Below, piece after piece: positions 17,812 to 25,850 of a stretch of DNA of 64,000 nt. Numbering within the stretch: position 1 is the first letter of the stretch; every line of letters starts with the position of its first letter. Position numbers and translations under genes: made by a program. The stretch lies in NCBI RefSeq assembly GCF_000424985.1, contig NZ_AUKX01000010.1, positions 49,597 to 113,596 on the forward strand, in the 5' to 3' direction. This DNA is from Arenibacter latericius DSM 15913 (GTDB lineage: Bacteria > Bacteroidota > Bacteroidia > Flavobacteriales > Flavobacteriaceae). The notes beneath the pieces were generated by a model. It was not told the origin of the DNA and searched no databases. It was given only the letters and a program-made list of their open reading frames with translations.

Positions 17812-20109
17812 ATGAATTATAGATTTCTATTTCCTATCCTATTTCTAAGCTTACTAGTAAGCTGCAAGAAGGATGTTATATATACAGAACTGGACCGTAT
17901 TCCCAAGTATGAACTTAAATTTGATCATCTAGCCTCCTCTTGGGATGAGGCTATTCCCCTAGGAAATGCCACGGTTGGGGCTCTTATATGGGAAAAAAAT
18001 GGCAAGCTGCGCTTTTCCCTGGACAGGGCAGACCTCTGGGATCTACGACCTATGGAAAATTTAAATTTTCAGGAGTACGGATTCAATTGGGTAAAACAAC
18101 AGTGGGAGAACGACACTTATAAAAATGTACAGGATCGTTATGATGTACCATATGACCACTTACCAGCCCCCTCTAAAATCCCAGGTGGCGCCTTAGAGTT
18201 CGACATAAGTGGACTTGGTGAAATAGATTACGTGAAGTTAAACCTAGCTACTGCCGTATGCGAAATTAAATGGAAAAACGGAGCCACACTTAAAACTTTT
18301 GTACATGCAACCGAGCCTTTAGGCTGGTATTCTTTTGAAAACGTAAACAGCGACCTAAACCCTACTATTATCCCCCCACCATACGTATCCTTACAGCAAG
18401 AAGGAAATGAGGATCCGGTAGCGGGACAAGATCTCCGTAGATTAGATTATGAAGGAGGAAGGGTCACACAAAGAGAGAATACCATTACCTATGACCAACA
18501 GGGATGGGAAGACTTTAAATTCCAAGTACACACCCAATGGGAGCCCACTCCTACCCACCTAAAGGGCAGCTGGAGCATCAGCACAAAAAATTCCACATCG
18601 GATGCTTCTAAATCTGCAAAGGAAATAGTTACCAATAGCCTTAAATCAGGAATGCCTAATGCTTTGGAAAGTCATACCAATTGGTGGCATAATTTCTGGA
18701 ATCAATCCACCATTAGGGTTCCAGATCCCATTTTACAAAATCAATGGTATATGGAAATGTACAAATTTGGTTCAGCAGCAAGACAAGGGGCACCTCCAAT
18801 ATCCTTACAAAGTGTGTGGACGGCAGACAATGGGAAGCTACCACCATGGAAAGGCGATTTTCATCACAATGCCAACACCCAATTAAGCTATTGGCCTGCT
18901 TATTCGGGGAACCACCTGGATTTAGAACAGGGTTTTATAGATTGGATGAGTAACCACAAAACTGCTTTTAAGAAATATACCAAAGATTTTTACGGCACAA
19001 AAGGGTTAAATGTTCCCGGAGTAACTACTTTAACGGGAGAACCTATGGGCGGGTGGATACAATACTCCTTTGGTCCCACCGTCGGAGCCTGGCTGGGCCA
19101 GCATTTTTACCTGCATTGGCGCTATTCAATGGACCGAGAATTCCTTAAAAACAAAGCTTATCCGTGGATTAGGGATGTAGCCATCCATTTTGACGAACTT
19201 TCGGTTATGGACGAAAATGGCAAAAGGAAACTCCCCTTAAGCTCCAGTCCCGAAATTCGCAACAATACCCGAGATGCTTGGTTTAACGATATCACCAATT
19301 TTGACCTTTCCCTAGTAAGGTGGACCTATACTCATGCTGCTGAATTGGCAATGGAATTAGGTCTAAAGGAAGAGGCCGATAAATGGAATACCACCCTAAA
19401 AGAATGGCCAGATTATGCCATTGATAAAAACGGACTTATGGTATCCCCAAGTCTACCTTATAATGAATCTCATAGACATTTATCACATCTTATGGCGATC
19501 CATCCTCTTGGACTTTTAGATGTGTCTAACGGCGAAGCAGAAAAACAGATTATACAAAACACAATTGACAATTTAGACAAAATAGGATCTAGCCAATGGG
19601 TAGGATATTCTTTTAGCTGGTTAGGGAGTTTAAAAGCACGAGCCTTGGATGGAGAAGGAGCTGCTAAGGCTTTAAAAGATTTTGCAACAGCATTTGTACT
19701 ACCCAACAGCTTTCATGTTAACGGTGACCAATCGGGTACAGGAAAATCTAATTTAATCTATAGGCCATTTACCCTAGAGGGTAATTTTGCTTTCGCTGCC
19801 GGATTACAAGAAATGCTAATACAAAGTCATACAGGCACTATAAAAGTATTTCCGGCCATACCAAAAAAGTGGGACAATGTAAGTTTTAGCAAATTACGGA
19901 CAGAAGGCGCTTTTTTAGTTTCTGCCCAAATGAATTCTGGGGAAGTAAAATGGGTGAAGGTAGTCTCTGAAAAAGGAGGAGAATTAAGACTTAAAAATCC
20001 CTTCTCCACCCAAGGCCTTATTTCGGAACCGGATACAGATCTCCAATGGGAAGGCGATATCATGATCCTTAATATGAAACCGGGACAAGAGGTACAGTTT
20101 AAACTATAG
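17812..20109 (+). CDS. GH95-like glycosidase (alpha-L-fucosidase/galactosidase type) lipoprotein
   Basis: This 765-residue lipoprotein (lipobox LVSC, Cys18) follows the GH95 plan. An N-terminal beta-sandwich has WDEAIPLGNATVGALIW and the catalytic part is an (alpha/alpha)6 barrel. It keeps the paired Asn in HHNANTQLSYWP (Asn353, Asn355), the SPE motif with the expected acid Glu481, HRHLSHL and GYSFSWLGSLKARALDG. The motif around the usual base Asp is FTLEGNFA, with Glu656 in place of the Asp of the GH95 IDGNFG motif. GH95 enzymes invert and remove terminal alpha-1,2-L-fucose, or L-galactose in some members. It stands alone 648 bp after SusD. The substitution suggests a divergent subfamily whose sugar is uncertain. 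Confidence 0.78.
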   Translation: MNYRFLFPILFLSLLVSCKKDVIYTELDRIPKYELKFDHLASSWDEAIPLGNATVGALIWEKNGKLRFSLDRADLWDLRPMENLNFQEYGFNWVKQQWENDTYKNVQDRYDVPYDHLPAPSKIPGGALEFDISGLGEIDYVKLNLATAVCEIKWKNGATLKTFVHATEPLGWYSFENVNSDLNPTIIPPPYVSLQQEGNEDPVAGQDLRRLDYEGGRVTQRENTITYDQQGWEDFKFQVHTQWEPTPTHLKGSWSISTKNSTSDASKSAKEIVTNSLKSGMPNALESHTNWWHNFWNQSTIRVPDPILQNQWYMEMYKFGSAARQGAPPISLQSVWTADNGKLPPWKGDFHHNANTQLSYWPAYSGNHLDLEQGFIDWMSNHKTAFKKYTKDFYGTKGLNVPGVTTLTGEPMGGWIQYSFGPTVGAWLGQHFYLHWRYSMDREFLKNKAYPWIRDVAIHFDELSVMDENGKRKLPLSSSPEIRNNTRDAWFNDITNFDLSLVRWTYTHAAELAMELGLKEEADKWNTTLKEWPDYAIDKNGLMVSPSLPYNESHRHLSHLMAIHPLGLLDVSNGEAEKQIIQNTIDNLDKIGSSQWVGYSFSWLGSLKARALDGEGAAKALKDFATAFVLPNSFHVNGDQSGTGKSNLIYRPFTLEGNFAFAAGLQEMLIQSHTGTIKVFPAIPKKWDNVSFSKLRTEGAFLVSAQMNSGEVKWVKVVSEKGGELRLKNPFSTQGLISEPDTDLQWEGDIMILNMKPGQEVQFKL

Positions 20110-20194
20110 GGTCTATTTTGTGGGAAGCGAATTACATTTAACACCTATTAATGAACTACTTAGCATAGACAGTCCGACCATTTGGTTTGTTTTG

Positions 20195-20238
20195 ATTGCT
20201 GCAGATTTTGCCGACAGCAATGATTTAAGTCTATTTTT
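20195..20238 (+). terminator. Weak hairpin after the GH95-like gene
   Basis: ATTGCTG (20195-20201) and CAGCAAT (20215-20221) form a 7-bp stem with a 13-nt loop. A T6 tract follows about 10 nt later, which is further than usual. No better terminator is visible between the GH95-like gene and the convergent gene at 20367. Confidence 0.3.
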
Positions 20239-20366
20239 TCTCGAAAACATCCACGATTAGCTTATAATTTAGTAACTATCTAGCCTAAAGATGTGATTCA
20301 ATTGTGCATTACACATTAGTATGTCCATTATCGAAATAATCGAGGCCAGGACTAATTATAAGACCC

Positions 20367-21332
20367 TCACTCTTGGGAAATATGAAGAATAGCATCTCCC
20401 TGATTCACAATTGGGGATTGGTTGATACATATAACATGGCCGGTAGCAGCTGCTTTTATACTCCGTTCAAAATTTCCAAAGGGATCGGAAACACTTCCTA
20501 AAAGATCGCCTTTTTTTACTTTGGCACCCAAGGCAACAAACGGATGGAACATTCCGGAATATTTGGCCCTAACCCACTGGGAGGATTCAATAGTAACAGG
20601 ACTAAGGGACTTCCGCTCCATAAGGCTTAATTCTTCGGTGAAATTTCTCATTCCCAGATGGTCCATCACCCGGAGCGCACCTGCAATCCCGGTCTGGGTA
20701 ACCATATCATTTATATCCAAGGATTTTCCCCCTTCAAAGAGCAATACCTTCTTACCCATTTTGGCCATAGCTTCCCGAAACGATTTCTCCCTGGTATTTG
20801 CCAATACCACAAATGGGGCGCCAAATACTTTGGCCAATTCCATACTTTCTACATCGTCCTTGTTTATCCTGGTCTGCGGTGCATTAAATCGGCTTTCCCC
20901 TCCCGTATGATAGTCGATACAATAATCTGCCAAAGGGGCTATTTCTTTCATAATATGATAGGCGAACCTACTGGCCAAAGAGCCGCGTGGGCTTCCGGGA
21001 AACACTCTATTGAGGTCCCGCCCATCGGGGAATTCCCTTGTTTGGTTTAGAAACCCGAAAATATTTACCACAGGAATACAGACGACCGTCCCAACTTCTG
21101 GTCTGTTGTATTTCTTGGAAATCAAAAGGCGGATAATTTCCACCCCATTCACTTCATTTCCATGAATCCCCCCAGTAATCAATAGAACAGGCCCCGGTTT
21201 CTTACCTCGTTGCACAATAATAGGAACCTCAATTTTTGTTCCTGTATGTAATTTTGCGATATCCAAATTCAGCAACATCCCCTTACCCGGTAAGATGGAA
21301 TGACCTAATAATTCAAAATTAGTGTTCGGCAT
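20367..21332 (-). CDS. Succinylglutamate desuccinylase/aspartoacylase-family zinc hydrolase
   Basis: This 321-residue protein of the M14-like AstE/AspA family has zinc ligands in [10 protein letters not shown] (His-x-x-Glu) and CIDYHTGG, and the substrate-binding motif [15 protein letters not shown]. The C-terminal beta-rich domain ([18 protein letters not shown]) is usual for the family. Members hydrolyse N-acyl amino acids or peptide-like amides. The gene overlaps the upstream RimK-like ligase by 14 bp, a pairing that suggests the two act on the same acidic amino-acid conjugate, one building and one removing it. It has no signal peptide. The true substrate is not known. Confidence 0.88.
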   Translation of the reverse strand: MPNTNFELLGHSILPGKGMLLNLDIAKLHTGTKIEVPIIVQRGKKPGPVLLITGGIHGNEVNGVEIIRLLISKKYNRPEVGTVVCIPVVNIFGFLNQTREFPDGRDLNRVFPGSPRGSLASRFAYHIMKEIAPLADYCIDYHTGGESRFNAPQTRINKDDVESMELAKVFGAPFVVLANTREKSFREAMAKMGKKVLLFEGGKSLDINDMVTQTGIAGALRVMDHLGMRNFTEELSLMERKSLSPVTIESSQWVRAKYSGMFHPFVALGAKVKKGDLLGSVSDPFGNFERSIKAAATGHVICINQSPIVNQGDAILHISQE

Positions 21333-22197
21333 GTCTTTCTACATATTTTATAATAAGTCCGGCTATATCTTTTCCGGTAGCGGCTTCTATACCTTCTAAA
21401 CCAGGGGACGAATTTACTTCTAAAATTAGTGGTCCCCTAGAAGATTGTAGCATATCCACTCCTGCTACACCAAGGCCCATAACTCGTGCCGCTTTTATGG
21501 CTGCGTTCTCTTCCTCATCTGTAAGTTCTATGATATTAGCAGATCCGCCACGGTGTAAATTAGACCTAAACTCACCTTCCTTACCCTGCCTCTTCATAGC
21601 ACCTACCACTACGCCGTCTATTACAAAAGCCCTAATATCGGCACCTTTTGCCTCTTTTATAAATTCTTGGACGATCACCCTAGCTTTTAAACCATTAAAG
21701 GCTTCTAGGATAGATTCTGCAGAATTCCTATTCTCTGCTAAGACTACACCTAGTCCCTGAGTGCCTTCCAATAGTTTTATAACCACAGGCGCACCCCCTG
21801 CATTATCAATAATAGTAGACACATCCTTGGAATAATTACTAAATACGGTTTTTGGCAACCCCAGACCCGCCCTAGACAAAATCTGAAGACTTCTCAACTT
21901 ATCCCGTGAGCGCACTAAAGCTTGTGATTCCACCGCAGTAAACACCTTCATCATTTCAAATTGCCTTACCACGGCGGTACCATAAAAAGTGATGGAAGCA
22001 CCAATACGTGGAATAACACCATTTACATTCAATAGTTCCTCCCCCTTGTAGATTAGACCAGGTTTCTTTTTCTCAATAACTAGGTCGCACTTACCATGAT
22101 TAACAACCAACATTTCATACCCTTTTTTTTCACCCGCTTCCACAAGCCTTTTGGTGGAATATAAATTGGGATTTTGGGATAGGATTACAATTTTCAT
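21319..22197 (-). CDS. RimK-type ATP-grasp ligase
   Basis: This 292-residue ATP-grasp protein is of the RimK (alpha-L-glutamate ligase) family. An N-terminal domain ([26 protein letters not shown]) precedes the ATP-grasp core with [39 protein letters not shown] and the metal-binding [14 protein letters not shown]. Relatives add glutamate to ribosomal protein S6, to cofactors or to peptides. It is translationally coupled to the aspartoacylase-like gene by a 14-bp overlap. Its acceptor cannot be read from the sequence; S6 modification is one possibility. No clear promoter is seen upstream. Confidence 0.9.
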   Translation of the reverse strand: MKIVILSQNPNLYSTKRLVEAGEKKGYEMLVVNHGKCDLVIEKKKPGLIYKGEELLNVNGVIPRIGASITFYGTAVVRQFEMMKVFTAVESQALVRSRDKLRSLQILSRAGLGLPKTVFSNYSKDVSTIIDNAGGAPVVIKLLEGTQGLGVVLAENRNSAESILEAFNGLKARVIVQEFIKEAKGADIRAFVIDGVVVGAMKRQGKEGEFRSNLHRGGSANIIELTDEEENAAIKAARVMGLGVAGVDMLQSSRGPLILEVNSSPGLEGIEAATGKDIAGLIIKYVERHAEH

Positions 22198-22400
22198 ATT
22201 TCTATTAATTAGTATGTTTTTTATAATGGAACCATAGAGATCGTAAGTACCACTTGAATTCTATTTTTTTCCAGATTTTAATATACGGCAAAAGCTTTAA
22301 TTAAATCCATATCTACTCTTATATTATAGCGCGCACTTCTCTATAAAGGAGATTATAGTTGATTTTTAATATTACATCTACTTAGAAACTTTTACTCCTA

Positions 22401-22456
22401 AAACTACTATTTTAGTTAATAAACTATTTTTATAGTTGTACAACTGCAAAAATAGT
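22401..22456 (+). promoter_or_regulatory. Cluster of AACTA/TAGTT half-sites upstream of the BlaI-family gene
   Basis: In about 55 bp there are at least six AACTA/TAGTT-type half-sites arranged as overlapping inverted repeats. They include TAGTT-N4-AACTA (22413-22426), AACTAT-N4-ATAGTT (22422-22437) and the perfect palindrome AGTTGTACAACT (22434-22445). BlaI/MecI regulators bind dyads containing TACA/TGTA, and TGTACA lies at the centre of the last one. This is a likely operator array, ending about 125 bp before the regulator's ATG. The rest of the 22198-22580 gap shows no gene. Confidence 0.55.
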
Positions 22457-22580
22457 TATAACTTGACCTCATCATTAGGATTTAATGAATAAATGGTAGA
22501 CTAACACACTGTAGGAATATTAAAAACACACGGTCTCACGTGCTTTATTAGAACACCTATAATCTTAAAATTATGGCACA

Positions 22581-22940
22581 ATGAAAAAACTGACAAACAA
22601 AGAGGAAGAGGTAATGAAAATTATATGGGACTTGCAAAAAGCTTTTGTAAAAGATGTCCTTGCCCAGTTTAAAGAAGACAAACCACATTACAACACCCTT
22701 TCCACAATTATCAGAAATCTGGAAGAAAAGGGTTATGTAGCCCATAATGCCTATGGAAACACCCATCAATATTATCCTGTAGTGGCCAAGGAAGCCTATA
22801 GGAAACAATTTATTAGCGGGGCCATTGAAGATTACTTCAATAACTCCTATAAGAGTTTAGTGTCTTACTTCGCTTCTGAAGATAAAATAAGTGTGGAAGA
22901 GTTAAAAGAAATAATAAACCATATAGAAAAAAATAATTAA
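22581..22940 (+). CDS. BlaI/MecI-family transcriptional repressor
   Basis: This 119-residue protein opens with the BlaI winged-helix signature (LTNKEEEVMKIIWDLQKAFVKDV, then YNTLSTIIRNLEEKGYVAHNAYGNTHQYYPVV). The C-terminal helices form the dimerisation part where the sensor protease usually cuts. The stop overlaps the ATG of the M56 protease by one base (TAATG), so the pair is translationally coupled. It likely represses its own operon through the half-site cluster at 22401-22456. The triggering signal is unknown; no beta-lactamase gene is nearby. Confidence 0.92.
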   Translation: MKKLTNKEEEVMKIIWDLQKAFVKDVLAQFKEDKPHYNTLSTIIRNLEEKGYVAHNAYGNTHQYYPVVAKEAYRKQFISGAIEDYFNNSYKSLVSYFASEDKISVEELKEIINHIEKNN

Positions 22941-24622
22941 TGGAAGATTTCATTCTATATCTATTAAAAAGCAGTGGAATTCTGGCATTTTTCTGGTGTT
23001 GCTTTAAACTTTTTCTAGAAAAAGAAACTTTTTTTAAATGGCACCGGGTTTATCTAATATCAGGCATTTTTATTGCATTGCTATTTCCACTGTGGACCTT
23101 AACAGAAATAATCCTAGTAGATCCATTGCCCCACACGCTTACGGAAACACAAACTTCTGAAACAATAATCCTACCTGATGCTACTACAGATTGGCGGACA
23201 GTTATCACCACTATTTATGCAATTGGGGCTATGGTATTCTTAGCACGCTTTGGTGTACAGCTAATTTCTTTAAATAAACTTATACGGAAAGGAACTATTA
23301 TTAAAACAGATGGAGTTACCATTGTAGAGACTAAGGAAAACACCTCTCCCTTTTCTTTTTTTAATCTTATCGTATATAATCCTAGTCTGCACCAGCCTAA
23401 GGAATTGGAAACGATTATTGCTCATGAAAAAATACACTGCCAAGAGCGCCATTCAGTAGATATAATATTGATACACCTATTATCTGCGCTCCAATGGATA
23501 AATCCATTTGTATGGCTATATAAGAAAAGCCTATCCCTTAATCTAGAATACTTAGCCGATAATGGAGTCACCAAAAACATGTCAAGTCCAAAAGAATATC
23601 AGTATCTCTTACTTAAACAAGCTGGTGTTAGTTCACCGTATTCATCAATCATCAATCCATTTTTCACATCATTAATCAAAAAACGAATAGTTATGTTAAA
23701 CAAAATCAAATCAAAGAAAATCAGAGCTTGGAAATTCAGTCTAGTAGTACCTTTTCTCGCCTTCTTTCTAGTTGCTTTTAACACGAAGACGGTCACCCAA
23801 GTAAATCCGAATTCTGTCCAAGAGAAAGGTGTCACCAAAGTTGAATTTACCATTGATAAAACCAGCACTGCCAAAGACTTGGAGCAAATCTCCAAAACAC
23901 TTAAGAAAGATTATGGAATTGAATTAATATTTAAGGACATATCCCGAAATGCAGAGGGGTTCCTTACAGCGATCAACTCATCATTTAAGTCCGAAGGTGG
24001 TGGCTCCGGCTCCAGTTCTACTTCTAACGTGGAAGGCATCCAACCTTTCAGTTTCATTATGGAAATCAATGGTGACGGGAGTTTTGAATCATTTGGATAT
24101 AGAATGGGCACTAAAGAACAAGGGGGTGATGAAAAAACAAGTAATCAAAGTAGTATCCCTCCGATAACCAGACTCTTAAAAAGCTCTCTTACACAAGATT
24201 CCACATTAACCGACCCACTTTATATAGTAGACGGAATAGAGGTAGCCGCCAACTTTAAGGCCACCGATATAGATCCTTCCGAGATACACAGCGTCAACGT
24301 TCTTAAAGGATCTACCGCTACTAATAAATACGGGGATAAAGCCAAAGCTGGGGTTATTGAGATTACCACTAAAAGTTTTCACAATGCACGGACCCCATTG
24401 AAAAAAACAGAAAAAAACAAAACTGTTTCTACCTATCAGGTAACTATTAATGTTCCGTTATATATAGTAGACGACGTGGAAAAAGAAGCAGGTTTTAATT
24501 CCAATGATATCCCCGCAAGTTCCATTGAAAGGATAAATGTTACTAAAGGGGAAGAGGCCATAGAAAAGTTTGGCGAAAAAGGGAAGCATGGAGTGATAGA
24601 GATTACTACTAAAAAAGATTAA
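22940..24622 (+). CDS. M56 (BlaR1-like) membrane metallopeptidase with two plug-like C-terminal modules
   Basis: This 560-residue protein has several N-terminal membrane segments, the zinc motif HEKIH (162-166) and the downstream ENP-like segment LEYLADNGV of M56 proteases. A further membrane segment lies near 255-275. The periplasmic C-terminus is not a penicillin-binding domain. It holds two modules of about 50 residues (about 428-478 and 505-558), each with PLYIVD, a central NVLKG or NVTKG, and GVIEITTK. This pattern is the core of the TonB-receptor plug (PLYVIDGV...EVLKD...GVI). The signal may therefore be cell-surface or TonB-related and not an antibiotic. A terminator follows at 24650. 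Confidence 0.88.
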   Translation: MEDFILYLLKSSGILAFFWCCFKLFLEKETFFKWHRVYLISGIFIALLFPLWTLTEIILVDPLPHTLTETQTSETIILPDATTDWRTVITTIYAIGAMVFLARFGVQLISLNKLIRKGTIIKTDGVTIVETKENTSPFSFFNLIVYNPSLHQPKELETIIAHEKIHCQERHSVDIILIHLLSALQWINPFVWLYKKSLSLNLEYLADNGVTKNMSSPKEYQYLLLKQAGVSSPYSSIINPFFTSLIKKRIVMLNKIKSKKIRAWKFSLVVPFLAFFLVAFNTKTVTQVNPNSVQEKGVTKVEFTIDKTSTAKDLEQISKTLKKDYGIELIFKDISRNAEGFLTAINSSFKSEGGGSGSSSTSNVEGIQPFSFIMEINGDGSFESFGYRMGTKEQGGDEKTSNQSSIPPITRLLKSSLTQDSTLTDPLYIVDGIEVAANFKATDIDPSEIHSVNVLKGSTATNKYGDKAKAGVIEITTKSFHNARTPLKKTEKNKTVSTYQVTINVPLYIVDDVEKEAGFNSNDIPASSIERINVTKGEEAIEKFGEKGKHGVIEITTKKD

Positions 24623-24649
24623 AGCATACACTTTTCAAAAAATAATATA

Positions 24650-24684
24650 AATGGCAACTTCGAAAGGGGTTGCCATTGTTTTTA
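24650..24684 (+). terminator. Terminator after the BlaI/M56 operon
   Basis: AATGGCAAC (24650-24658) and GTTGCCATT (24669-24677) form a perfect 9-bp stem with a 10-nt loop, followed by GTTTTTAAAA. Confidence 0.8.
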
Positions 24685-24832
24685 AAACTCATTCTTTGTT
24701 TATTTTCACCCCTAATTTATCCATCCTAATCTTTTTAATACGTGATTCATTCTCCAACACATTATGACCAGAATATAACATCTGCTTATTAAACGATATT
24801 ATATATCTTTAACAGTACCAATCCATACCACT

Positions 24833-25747
24833 ATGAAATCATTCCTTTTTATATTAATCAGTTTATACTCAATGACCAATTTTGCCCAGAACACCATTCT
24901 TCCCCTTTGGCCCAATAAAATTCCAAATGCCATAAAGAATAATGATTCAGAAGAAATAGTAAGTGCAGACATTGTAAGGATATCCAAAGTTCAGAATCCG
25001 ACCATAGAAGTGTACCTCCCCGCAAAAAAGAATGCTACAGGACAGGCGGTTTTAATATTCCCGGGTGGAGGATATGGGATCTTGGCTTATGATTGGGAAG
25101 GAACGGATTTTGCAAAATTATTAAATTCCAAAGGCATCGCTGGTATAGTAGTAAAATACCGCCTACCAAACTCCAAATGGGCAACAGACATACATCATGT
25201 ACCCTTACAAGATGCCCAACGCGCTATACGCTTGGTGCGCTCCAAAGCAGAGGATTGGAACATTAACCCCAACAATGTTGGTATAATTGGATTCTCAGCT
25301 GGTGGACACTTGGCTTCCACCTTAGGCACGCATTACAACGAGGAAGTGTATTCCAAACGAGATGCAATTGACCAACAAAGCGCACGACCCGATTTTATGA
25401 CCTTAGCTTACCCCGTTATTACCATGGGAGAAATAAATACGCACGGGGGATCTAGAAAAAACTTGTTAGGTGAGAATCCATCCCAAAAGATGATAGATCA
25501 CTTTTCTAATGAATTGCAGGTAACCGCCGATACTCCGGCCACATTTTTGGTCCACGCCACGGATGATACCGCAGTGCCGGTAGAAAATAGCCTTCTTTTT
25601 TATTCGGCACTCCGTAAAAACAAGGTCGCCGTAGAAATGCATATTTATCCTACTGGCGGACATGGCTTTGCTTTGGGATTAGACGATCCACAGCTCGCTA
25701 GTTGGACAGACCAATGGATAGGTTGGTTGTCTGGACTAAAGCCTTAA
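24833..25747 (+). CDS. Secreted alpha/beta-hydrolase esterase (Aes/BD-FAE type)
   Basis: This 304-residue protein has a Sec signal peptide (to about residue 19, TNFAQ). The alpha/beta-hydrolase fold shows an oxyanion-hole segment FPGGGYG, the nucleophile elbow GFSAGGH, the acid in HATDDTAVP and the histidine in GGHGFALG. Such periplasmic enzymes remove acetyl or other acyl groups from glycans. It stands alone between the M56 gene and the convergent fusion gene. A polysaccharide role is plausible in this organism but not proved by the neighbours. Confidence 0.85.
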   Translation: MKSFLFILISLYSMTNFAQNTILPLWPNKIPNAIKNNDSEEIVSADIVRISKVQNPTIEVYLPAKKNATGQAVLIFPGGGYGILAYDWEGTDFAKLLNSKGIAGIVVKYRLPNSKWATDIHHVPLQDAQRAIRLVRSKAEDWNINPNNVGIIGFSAGGHLASTLGTHYNEEVYSKRDAIDQQSARPDFMTLAYPVITMGEINTHGGSRKNLLGENPSQKMIDHFSNELQVTADTPATFLVHATDDTAVPVENSLLFYSALRKNKVAVEMHIYPTGGHGFALGLDDPQLASWTDQWIGWLSGLKP

Positions 25748-25774
25748 ATAGTGCTAGATAGTTATGTTTAGGAC

Positions 25775-25800
25775 TAAGCCTGCCTACTGCAGACAAGCTC
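25775..25800. repeat. REP-like palindrome, second copy
   Basis: AGCCTGCCTAC at 25777-25787 is the reverse complement of GTAGGCAGGCT at 6346-6356. It lies in a short convergent gap, where a hairpin could also help end transcription of the esterase gene. Confidence 0.4.
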
Positions 25801-25850
25801 AACCACACAACTTGCGTATAATTTTTATCCCATAAAAACGCTATTAAACT

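Noticed and set aside
22581..24622. Beta-lactam resistance operon
   Set aside because: The protease lacks a penicillin-binding domain and no beta-lactamase gene is near; only the regulator families match.
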